From the NCBI GenBank assembly GCA_902784045.1, contig CACZTE010000091.1, positions 1 to 8,096 on the forward strand: a stretch of DNA of 8,096 bases, given 5' to 3'. Shown in pieces: positions 1 through 5,950 of the stretch. Under the pieces are notes generated by a model, which worked only from the letters and a program-made list of their open reading frames with translations, had not been told where the DNA came from and ran no database searches. The number at the start of each line of letters is the position of its first letter. Position 1 is the stretch's first letter. The DNA is from an uncultured Eubacterium sp. GTDB taxonomy: Bacteria > Bacillota > Clostridia > Eubacteriales > Eubacteriaceae. A program made the position numbers and the translations under genes.

Positions 1-115
1 CGATACGGTTCGCTGACCAACCGTCTTTAAGACGGAGTTCAATTAAGACTCGATGCTCGTATGAAAGATGTTGTCCTTTTTTATGCTTAGTTGTGGTACA
101 ATGTAAGTGATCCAT
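1..115 (-). CDS. IS30-family transposase, N-terminal fragment cut by the window edge
   Basis: Read on the minus strand from an ATG at 115 down to base 1, this gives 38 codons without a stop, starting MDHLHCTTTKHKKGQHLSYE and continuing through a stretch containing VLIELRLKDGWS. The pattern of a short basic lead-in, then LSYE-R-LIE-RLKDG-S, is the N-terminal helix-turn-helix opening of IS30-family DDE transposases. The family binds its terminal inverted repeats and moves the element by a copy-paste circle mechanism. An excellent ribosome-binding site (AAGGAGG, complement of 124-130) lies 8 bases upstream, which fixes the start. The catalytic DDE core lies outside the window, so I cannot tell whether the gene is intact. 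It points away from hpf, so its 5' end faces the hpf promoter. Confidence 0.8.
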   Translation of the reverse strand, partial: MDHLHCTTTKHKKGQHLSYEHRVLIELRLKDGWSANRI

Positions 116-156
116 AGGGATTTCCTCCTTGTGAATGTTGTTTAGTCACTTACATT
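100..156 (-). repeat. Inverted repeat bracketing the transposase ribosome-binding site and start codon
   Basis: AATGTAAGTGA at 100-110 and TCACTTACATT at 146-156 are perfect 11-base inverted copies. The 35-base spacer between them holds the transposase Shine-Dalgarno sequence and ATG. One arm lies in the leader and the other covers codons 2 to 6. In a transcript this would loop out the start region; as DNA it could be an operator for the transposase itself. Start-site structures that limit expression from outside transcripts are known in other IS families (for example IS10). That role here is inferred. Confidence 0.6.
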
Positions 157-245
157 CTATCATTGAGGTGCCTTATGGACTTTTATTTTTTGATGTTCAA
201 CTTCATTATACAATCAACGAAACAAAAAAAGAATGTGCAACGGGG
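116..245 (-). mobile_element. Upstream leader and presumed terminal end of the IS30-family element
   Basis: This is the stretch between the transposase start and the hpf promoter. On the minus strand it carries a perfect TATAAT (complement of 205-210) as a possible transposase -10 box, with no good -35 at the right spacing. The element boundary is not visible directly because the other end is outside the window. On the minus strand, CCCCGTTGCACATTC near 231-245 and the GTTGAAC stretch near 195-201 both look like material found at ends of Gram-positive IS30 elements. I therefore place the edge somewhere between about 200 and 245. This limit is an inference. Confidence 0.45.
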
Positions 246-274
246 TTAATTTTTGATTGAGATTGTGTTATAAT
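246..274 (+). promoter_or_regulatory. hpf promoter, extended -10 type
   Basis: A perfect TATAAT at 269-274 is preceded by TG-N (266-268), making an extended -10 element. The sequence 17 bases upstream, TTAATT at 246-251, is a poor -35 match and sits right at the presumed edge of the IS element. The predicted transcription start is about 280-283, giving a leader of roughly 90 bases before hpf. Confidence 0.6.
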
Positions 275-283
275 GAATACGAC

Positions 284-347
284 AACAGACGATTAATTAT
301 AAACTTTTCGTCTGTTTGAAAATCGTTTTACTCAATCAAAACGGTTT
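284..347 (+). promoter_or_regulatory. Two tandem hairpins in the hpf leader
   Basis: Hairpin 1 pairs AACAGACGA (284-292) with TCGTCTGTT (308-316), a perfect 9-bp stem with a 15-base loop that would begin within a few bases of the predicted transcript 5' end. Hairpin 2 pairs 320-329 with 338-347, a 10-bp stem with one U-G pair and an 8-base loop. Neither is followed by a T run, so they are not terminators. Possible roles are transcript protection, translation control or a protein-binding site. I do not recognise a known riboswitch. Confidence 0.5.
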
Positions 348-373
348 AATCTATTGACCGGGAGGATTTCACT

Positions 374-907
374 ATGAAATTTACAATTTACGGCAAAAAT
401 ATGCATGTATCTGACGGCTTGAAAGAAACACTCAAAAAGAAATTCGAAAAATTTGATCGCTATTTCGATAAAGAAACCGAAGTTTATGCCACTTTCAGCA
501 AGGAAAAGAACGCCCAGATGCTGGAAGTGACAATCCCTATGGGAAAAACGATTTTGCGCGCTGAAGAACGCTCTGAAGATATGGCCGGTTCAATCGAAGC
601 GGTCGTTGATAAACTTGAAGGTCAGCTTCGCAAACACAAAACAAAACTCCAAAAGCGCTATGCCAATGAACCGCTCAAATTTAATTTTGACGCGCTGGAA
701 AGCGAAGAAGAAGACGAAGCCGATATGCCGAAAGTGGTCAGAACCAAAAAATTCGCGGTCAAACCGATGTCGGTTGAAGAAGCGACCATGCAAATGGAAC
801 TTCTTGGACACGATTTCTTTGTATTTTTAAACGCGGAAACCGAAGATGTTAACGTGGTCTACGCTCGTAAAGACGGCAATTTCGGTCTGATCGAACCCCT
901 CTTTTAA
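374..907 (+). CDS. hpf: Ribosome hibernation promoting factor, long form
   Basis: At 177 residues this matches long HPF, which in Firmicutes binds the 30S decoding region and pairs ribosomes into inactive 100S dimers when growth slows. Residues 1 to about 95 form the S30AE/YfiA-like ribosome-binding domain, starting MKFTIYGKNMHVSDGLKETL. An acidic linker (about 108-118, ESEEEDEAD) follows. Residues 122-177 are the conserved C-terminal dimerisation domain, with the signatures KKFAVKPMSVEEA, MELLGHDFFVF and DGNFGLIEP. The ATG at 374 is set by GGGAGGA at 360-366, 7 bases away. It has its own promoter and terminator, so it is a single-gene unit. Lying upstream of secA matches the B. subtilis arrangement, where the gene is also called yvyD. 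Function is confident from family conservation. Confidence 0.95.
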   Translation: MKFTIYGKNMHVSDGLKETLKKKFEKFDRYFDKETEVYATFSKEKNAQMLEVTIPMGKTILRAEERSEDMAGSIEAVVDKLEGQLRKHKTKLQKRYANEPLKFNFDALESEEEDEADMPKVVRTKKFAVKPMSVEEATMQMELLGHDFFVFLNAETEDVNVVYARKDGNFGLIEPLF

Positions 908-944
908 TCAAAGAAATCGGATTGTAGCTTTTAAACAAACCATC

Positions 945-968
945 GCGGCGTTTCGGCGCCGCTTTTTT
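945..968 (+). terminator. Intrinsic terminator after hpf
   Basis: GCGGCG (945-950) pairs with CGCCGC (957-962) around a 6-base loop, followed at once by six T residues (963-968). It lies 38 bases past the hpf stop codon and should end the hpf transcript before the next promoter. Confidence 0.9.
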
Positions 969-1067
969 CATAGGCGAATCAATTTTCAACAGATGCGCGA
1001 TGCTTGTCAAAGGCTTAAAAAAAGCAAAATGTGACGGGTGAAAATCACTTTTGAACACCCCTTATAA

Positions 1068-1096
1068 TTGACAATAGGATGGCTTTGTTTTAGAAT
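1068..1096 (+). promoter_or_regulatory. Sigma-A type promoter for the DUF5317 gene
   Basis: A perfect -35 TTGACA (1068-1073) and a -10 TAGAAT (1091-1096) are separated by exactly 17 bases. This is the best-matching promoter in the window and suggests substantial vegetative expression of the downstream gene. A second TATAAT at 1063-1068 overlaps it but has no matching -35. Confidence 0.8.
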
Positions 1097-1131
1097 ATAT
1101 TTTGTAAAATTTTAACAAAAAGGCGGCAACT

Positions 1132-3024
1132 ATGTTTTTTCTTTTGGCGGTTATAATTGGTTTAATCATTGGATTTGCGCGAGGCGGACGCTTGAGCAAT
1201 CTGGGGAATGCGAAGCTTAGTTTTTGGATTCCCGGAATTTTAGGTGCTGCGCTGCTTGCTGTTTGGCATCTGCATCGATATATTCCGTTTTTGATGAATT
1301 CGCCGGCAGCTGTTCCTGTGATTGGCTTTGCGGGCTATGTGTTTTTAATGGTCGCGTTGATCTTTAATTTGGACAGTGTCTGGGCTATTCTTATGATGGT
1401 CGGCACCGTTTCGGATTTTGTCGTAACCTTTATCAACGGCGGGAAAATGCCCGTTTTGGAGTCCATTGTGCGTTTGACGGGCGACCAAAATGTCATTGAC
1501 GCGGTTCTCGGCGGCACACATGCTTCTTATGGGTTGCTCACCGTCAGTAACTCCACGTTGTGGTTTTTGGGTGTGAATGTTCCGATTCCCGTTCCCATTG
1601 TCGGAACGATAACCAATCTTTTCGGCAGTATGCCCGGACTCAGCATTGGTTCTATGGTGCTTCTCGTCGGTCTCGCCGGATGGATTTCCCATCAACTGGT
1701 CAGTCACGACTATAGAAAAGCATTGTTGGATGATTTGTCATCTGACTCTAACGGCGATTTTATTTTGGAAGAAGAAGAGCGCCGGTCAGATGTCTTGGCA
1801 GAAGATCAAAAGGCAAACTCATCTGAAAAACGAGTTGCGGAAAAAGAAGTTGAGATTGATTCAAATAGCAGTGAGGCAAAAACTTTAGTCAGTGAGGAAC
1901 TTTTTAAGCGGGATTCGGGACCTGTGACATTTTCCGAGAAACCCGATTATTTTGAGCAGGTGCATGCCCTGCAAACCGGCGAGTTACTCGTGACGGACAT
2001 CGAAAGCACCAATGATTCTGACAAAGAAGTCCCAGATAAGGCGGAAATAATTGATGCTTCTGATGTTGGTGTGGCCGAATCATCCAAATCTCCTTTAGTT
2101 GGAGAGACGGAAGTAGTGCCTGTGATTCAATCAGTCAGAGAAACGCATCAGGATTCTGTGGAGTATGATTTTGCCGATTCCAAAAGCAAGCCGAAGACTT
2201 TTGATCGCAGTGATACGAAGGTCATTACTTCGCTTCGTGATATAAAGAATGCGGATATTTACGTCCAGGATACGGCGGTATCCGAACGCGAAAAACCGGT
2301 TTCTCCCGGCGGCTTGGCTTTTGGCGCCGGCAGAGAAGGTCAGGGGCGTTCAGTCGATTTCGACAACGTTGATTTTACGGATGATGAACATTCTGAAGAA
2401 CGCCAAAAAGAACAATCCCGGTGGGATATTCCTGAGGCTGGCCGAAACGGATTTCTTGCCGATCAAAGCGATGTTACCGAAAGTGAAAGGAATGAAAAAT
2501 CAGATGACTTTGAACCATCATGGGTGATGCATCCAACCTATCAAAAAGGAAAAGCACCAAAGGAAAAAATCAGCTATAAAAAGAATCCTTATCGAAAGGG
2601 AAACATAAAAGAGGGCGATACAATGAAAAAAGATGATAACAAAAAAAGCGAACAAGATATGATGAATGTTTGGCATCAAATGTCGGAAGACACGCAGGCC
2701 ATCAGACATAAACGCAGACGTAAAAATTATGATGATGATGGCGATAATCCCTTTGCGCAACCTCCCAAAAACACCACCGCGCAAAAGTCCGAGCAAAAGT
2801 CCATCGAGAGGGCAGATTACAGTCATTATGAACAGGCATCGGCAGCCGGCAGACGCAAACAGGCAGAGCAGGCCAAACAAGCCGAAGCTCAGCGGGCTGT
2901 GGATGAACGCCCCAAACGCCGCCGTTCTACCGATGAAGAGCGCCGCCGCGCGGGATTCGAAAAGGTGGAAGTGAATGTGGATGGTCGAATTGTGACTTTC
3001 TGGCGCAAGCGTAAAAACAAATAA
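1132..3024 (+). CDS. DUF5317-like integral membrane protein with a long charged C-terminal tail
   Basis: The 630-residue product has two parts. Residues 1-200 are hydrophobic, with membrane segments near 2-17, 31-48, 60-80, 82-101 and 171-190 and a further hydrophobic stretch near 142-160. They carry GGRLSNL (18-24), INGGKMPV (101-108) and an NLFGSMPG turn, which resemble the DUF5317 family of unknown function. Residues 201-480 are polar, Asp/Glu/Ser-rich and probably disordered. Residues 480-630 turn strongly basic (KRRRK near 527, PKRRR near 594, ERRR near 603) and end in a possible beta hairpin, VEVNVDGRIVTFW. As I know the family, its members are usually little more than the membrane part, so the tail is an extension. 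The start is supported by the promoter and by a weak AAGGCGG site (1120-1126), 5 bases from ATG. An internal start at 2623 is possible. Function is unknown; the membrane-family call is fairly confident. Confidence 0.8.
   Translation: MFFLLAVIIGLIIGFARGGRLSNLGNAKLSFWIPGILGAALLAVWHLHRYIPFLMNSPAAVPVIGFAGYVFLMVALIFNLDSVWAILMMVGTVSDFVVTFINGGKMPVLESIVRLTGDQNVIDAVLGGTHASYGLLTVSNSTLWFLGVNVPIPVPIVGTITNLFGSMPGLSIGSMVLLVGLAGWISHQLVSHDYRKALLDDLSSDSNGDFILEEEERRSDVLAEDQKANSSEKRVAEKEVEIDSNSSEAKTLVSEELFKRDSGPVTFSEKPDYFEQVHALQTGELLVTDIESTNDSDKEVPDKAEIIDASDVGVAESSKSPLVGETEVVPVIQSVRETHQDSVEYDFADSKSKPKTFDRSDTKVITSLRDIKNADIYVQDTAVSEREKPVSPGGLAFGAGREGQGRSVDFDNVDFTDDEHSEERQKEQSRWDIPEAGRNGFLADQSDVTESERNEKSDDFEPSWVMHPTYQKGKAPKEKISYKKNPYRKGNIKEGDTMKKDDNKKSEQDMMNVWHQMSEDTQAIRHKRRRKNYDDDGDNPFAQPPKNTTAQKSEQKSIERADYSHYEQASAAGRRKQAEQAKQAEAQRAVDERPKRRRSTDEERRRAGFEKVEVNVDGRIVTFWRKRKNK
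2611..3024 (+). other. Possible internal translation start giving a 133-residue basic protein
   Basis: Inside the DUF5317 gene, GAGGG at 2611-2615 lies 7 bases before an in-frame ATG at 2623. Translation from there gives residues 498-630, beginning MKKDDNKKSEQDMMNVWHQM, which reads like a natural protein N terminus. This ribosome-binding site is at least as good as the one at the annotated start. The product would be soluble and highly basic. It may be a remnant of an older separate gene fused to the membrane part, or a second product of the same message. Whether it is used cannot be told from sequence. Confidence 0.35.
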
Positions 3025-3072
3025 TTTAATTAACTTCAAAACAACGAAGAAATAATTTTGATGCGCGTAGAC

Positions 3073-3103
3073 AAAAAGGACTGGCTTTTTTCAGTCCTTT
3101 TTT
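3073..3103 (+). terminator. Intrinsic terminator after the DUF5317 gene
   Basis: AAAAAGGACTG (3073-3083) pairs perfectly with CAGTCCTTTTT (3092-3102) around an 8-base loop, and the T run continues to 3103. The A run on the 5' side could give some function on the opposite strand. It separates the DUF5317 transcript from secA. Confidence 0.9.
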
Positions 3104-3132
3104 CAATTTGTATGAAATTTTTCAACAATTCT

Positions 3133-3150
3133 ATGTTATACTTATAACAT
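3133..3150 (+). promoter_or_regulatory. secA promoter with an 18-bp dyad over the -10 box
   Basis: An extended -10 element, TG at 3134-3135 then TATACT at 3137-3142, lies 61 bases before the secA start; no convincing -35 is visible. The same bases form a near-perfect palindrome, ATGTTATA (3133-3140), CT, TATAACAT (3143-3150). A repressor bound there would block the promoter. The repeat is AT-rich, so chance is possible, and no regulator for it is seen in the window. Confidence 0.5.
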
Positions 3151-3203
3151 TATATTTTTAAAAACCAGCAGTATTTTCTGTGCAGCAATATAGGAGAAAT
3201 TAA

Positions 3204-5708
3204 ATGGGATTTTTAAGTGATTTGTTTGATCCGGGCAAAAAAGTGCTGAAGCGCTATCAAAAAACGGTGGATAGAATCATGGCCATGGACGGTGAGTACG
3301 CCGCAATGACCGATGAACAGTTGAAGGCAAAAACCGATGAATTTAAGGATCGCCTGGCCAATGGGGAAACCCTGGACGATATTTTACCCGAGGCATTTGC
3401 CACAGTCCGTGAGGCGGCCAACCGAACGGTTCATATGAAGCATTTTGAAGTGCAGCTTTTGGGTGGAATGGTGCTTCACAACGGGGATATTGCCGAAATG
3501 CGCACCGGTGAAGGGAAAACGTTGGTCGCGACTTTACCGGCTTACTTAAACGCCCTTGAAGGCAAAGGCGTTTACATTGTCACCGTCAATGATTATCTGG
3601 CCCGACGCGACAGCGAATGGATGGGCGAGATTCACAAATTTTTGGGCTTAAGTGTCGGTCTTGTTGTTCACGATATGAGTCATGATGAAAAAGTACAGGC
3701 TTATAATAGCGACATTACCTACGGAACCAACAACGAGTTTGGTTTTGATTATCTGAGAGATAATATGGTGGTCACCAAAGAAGCGCAGGTACAGCGTGAA
3801 CTCAACTATGCCATCATCGACGAAGTGGACTCCGTGCTCATCGATGAAGCGAGAACACCGCTGATTATTTCCGGAAGCGGCGATAAGAGCACCGATCTTT
3901 ATAAGCTGGCTGATGCTTTTGTCAAGACATTAAAGCCCGAAGACTATGACAAAGAAGAAAAAGAAAAAGCTGTCATGCTCACCGAAAGCGGTATCGCCAA
4001 AGCAGAAAGCCGTTTTGGAATTGAGAATCTTTCGGATGTGGATAATATGGAAATCATGCACAACATCAATCAGGCGCTTCACGCCAACGTATTGATGACC
4101 AAAGATATTGACTATGTGGTCAAAGACGGCGAAATCATCATTGTCGATGAATTTACCGGCCGTCTGATGCCGGGCCGCCGTTATTCCAATGGACTGCATC
4201 AGGCCATTGAAGCCAAAGAACACGTCACGGTCAACAGAGAGAGCAAAACCCTCGCGACAATCACCTTCCAAAATTATTTCCGCATGTTCAACAAACTGTC
4301 GGGGATGACCGGTACCGCGAAGACCGAAGAAGAAGAATTCAGTACGATTTATAATCTCAATGTCATAACGGTTCCCACCAATAAACCGATGATCCGTAAG
4401 GATTTAAACGACTTAATCTACAAAACGGAAGAAGCCAAATTTAAAGCGGTGGCGGATGAAGTAGAGCGCCGCCACGAAACGGGTCAACCGGTGCTTGTCG
4501 GGACAATTTCCATTGAAAAATCCGAACTCTTAAGCAAATATCTCAAAAAACGCGGCATCAAACACAATGTGCTGAACGCCAAATATCTGGAAAAAGAAGC
4601 GGAAATCGTGGCCGGCGCCGGTCAAAAAGACGCTGTGACGATTTCCACCAATATGGCCGGCCGTGGGACGGATATTGTGCTCGGCGAAGGCGTGGCCGAA
4701 CTCGGCGGCCTTCATATTTTGGGCACCGAGCGCCATGAGTCCAGACGTATCGACAATCAGCTCCGCGGTCGTTCCGGCCGTCAAGGAGACCCCGGTTCTT
4801 CACAGTTTTTCGTATCATTGGAAGATGATTTGATGCGTATTTTCGGTTCCGAACGCATTCAGGGCGTGGTGGATAATCTCGGAATGGAAGAAGACGAAGC
4901 CATCGAAAACAAAATGATTACCCGAAGCATCGAAAACGCTCAAAAACAAGTGGAATCCCGCAATTTTGACGCCCGTAAAAACGTCCTTCAATACGACAAT
5001 GTCATGAACCGTCAGCGCGAGATTATTTACGGACAGCGTCAGGAAGTGCTCGACGGCAAAAACATGCATGAACAAATCCGCAAAATGACAGAAGACGTCA
5101 TTGACGATTATGTGGATATGTATACCAGCGGCGGCCCTGATTACGTCGATTGGGATATAGAAGCGATGAAAAAATATTTCGGCGGCTTTTTACCGGTCGA
5201 AAAACTGACAATCGATAAAAATTCTACGATTGACAGTATTAAATCCGATTTAATGGGGTTGTGCGAAGCCAATTACAAAGAAAAAGAAGAAATCCTGGGA
5301 CCGGATCAAATGGAAGAAATGGAGCGCGCAATTCTGCTTCGTAGTGTGGATTCGGCTTGGATGGCGCATATCGACGATATGGATCAACTCAAGCAGGGGA
5401 TCGGCCTAAGGGCCTATGGTCAAAACGATCCTGTGGTGGAATACACCAAAGAAGGGTTTAACCTGTTTGAAGATATGACGGCGCAGATTCAGGAAAACAC
5501 CGTACGCTATCTTTACAATGTCAAGATCAGCAAAACGCCGGTCATCAGAAGACAGGACAACACAGCCAACGTACGGACCAATCAGGATCAAATCGAAGGC
5601 AGAGAGCAGACGACGGTCCGTCGAAGCGGAAAGAAAGTCGGACGAAATGATCCATGTCCATGCGGAAGCGGGAAAAAATACAAAAATTGCTGCGGCCGCA
5701 ATAAATAA
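3204..5708 (+). CDS. secA: Preprotein translocase ATPase SecA
   Basis: SecA is the motor that drives unfolded secretory proteins through the SecYEG channel at the membrane. The 834 residues match the shorter Gram-positive form (B. subtilis is about 841). Motifs appear in order. Walker A is MRTGEGKT (99-106), followed by TVNDYLARRD (127-136) and YGTNNEFGFDYLRDN (173-187). The DEVD box (206-209) runs into SVLIDEARTPLIISG. The second nucleotide-binding fold carries NMAGRGTDIVLG, then LGTERHESRRIDNQLRGRSG. The extreme C terminus has the zinc-binding set CPC (818-820) and CC (829-830) used for SecB or ribosome/lipid contacts. All core motifs are present and no truncation is seen. The start is set by AGGAGA (3192-3197), 6 bases before ATG. 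Neighbours hpf and prfB are the usual Firmicute partners. Identification is secure. Confidence 0.98.
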   Translation: MGFLSDLFDPGKKVLKRYQKTVDRIMAMDGEYAAMTDEQLKAKTDEFKDRLANGETLDDILPEAFATVREAANRTVHMKHFEVQLLGGMVLHNGDIAEMRTGEGKTLVATLPAYLNALEGKGVYIVTVNDYLARRDSEWMGEIHKFLGLSVGLVVHDMSHDEKVQAYNSDITYGTNNEFGFDYLRDNMVVTKEAQVQRELNYAIIDEVDSVLIDEARTPLIISGSGDKSTDLYKLADAFVKTLKPEDYDKEEKEKAVMLTESGIAKAESRFGIENLSDVDNMEIMHNINQALHANVLMTKDIDYVVKDGEIIIVDEFTGRLMPGRRYSNGLHQAIEAKEHVTVNRESKTLATITFQNYFRMFNKLSGMTGTAKTEEEEFSTIYNLNVITVPTNKPMIRKDLNDLIYKTEEAKFKAVADEVERRHETGQPVLVGTISIEKSELLSKYLKKRGIKHNVLNAKYLEKEAEIVAGAGQKDAVTISTNMAGRGTDIVLGEGVAELGGLHILGTERHESRRIDNQLRGRSGRQGDPGSSQFFVSLEDDLMRIFGSERIQGVVDNLGMEEDEAIENKMITRSIENAQKQVESRNFDARKNVLQYDNVMNRQREIIYGQRQEVLDGKNMHEQIRKMTEDVIDDYVDMYTSGGPDYVDWDIEAMKKYFGGFLPVEKLTIDKNSTIDSIKSDLMGLCEANYKEKEEILGPDQMEEMERAILLRSVDSAWMAHIDDMDQLKQGIGLRAYGQNDPVVEYTKEGFNLFEDMTAQIQENTVRYLYNVKISKTPVIRRQDNTANVRTNQDQIEGREQTTVRRSGKKVGRNDPCPCGSGKKYKNCCGRNK

Positions 5709-5752
5709 CACATGGCGCTCAGGCTGAACGAAAAAGTTTATATAACTAATCA

Positions 5753-5785
5753 TGGGGAATGACAATTGAGCCGTTCCCCAATTGT
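5753..5785 (+). promoter_or_regulatory. Interleaved stems after secA: weak terminator or pseudoknot
   Basis: Stem A pairs 5753-5761 with 5772-5780 (core TGGGGAA/TTCCCCA, one G-T pair) around a 10-base loop. Stem B pairs ACAATTG (5762-5768), which is inside that loop, with CAATTGT (5779-5785) just downstream. The two overlap by two bases, so they are either alternatives or a compact H-type pseudoknot. The following bases are T-rich but interrupted (5783-5799), so stem A may serve as a modest terminator for secA. No better terminator lies between secA and prfB. Confidence 0.45.
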
Positions 5786-5846
5786 TTCGTTTCTGTTTTC
5801 AGCTTAACGGTGAAGAATTAAAAGGCGAAAATCAGCGCGGCGCGTA

Positions 5847-5921
5847 TTGTTTTACCGCTGTGTCTGTGAATATTAAGGGATTCGTCAAGTGTTGCTTATT
5901 CATTTGAAAACCGAATAGATA
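5847..5921 (+). promoter_or_regulatory. Candidate promoter region for prfB-proB
   Basis: Two weak candidates exist in the 239-base gap before prfB. One is TTGTTT (5847-5852) with TATTAA (5871-5876), spacing 18. The other is TTGCTT (5892-5897) with TAGATA (5916-5921), spacing 18, which would leave a very short leader. Neither is convincing, and readthrough from secA is an alternative source of the transcript. Confidence 0.25.
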
Positions 5922-5932
5922 ACCAAAGACCG

Positions 5933-5950
5933 AAGGGAGAATAACCATTG
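5933..5950 (+). promoter_or_regulatory. Ribosome-binding site that selects the TTG start of prfB
   Basis: AAGGGAGA at 5933-5940 lies 7 bases before TTG at 5948. The next in-frame ATG is codon 14 and has no comparable site upstream, and residues before it fit the RF2 N-terminal helix, so TTG is preferred. Confidence 0.8.

Noticed and set aside
818..907. Possibility that hpf ends early or is frameshifted
   Set aside because: The frame stays open through the full C-terminal dimerisation domain and ends at a normal TAA before the terminator.
1031..1060. Small inverted repeat GGGTG (1036-1040) and CACCC (1056-1060) upstream of the DUF5317 promoter
   Set aside because: Only five pairs with a 15-base spacer and no extension; easily due to chance.
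1063..1068. Extra TATAAT before the DUF5317 gene
   Set aside because: It overlaps the -35 of the much better TTGACA-17-TAGAAT promoter and has no -35 of its own at the right distance.
2518..3039. 173-codon minus-strand open frame opposite the end of the DUF5317 gene
   Set aside because: Phe/Ile-rich antisense shadow of a Lys/Arg/Asp-rich region, without a promoter or ribosome-binding site.
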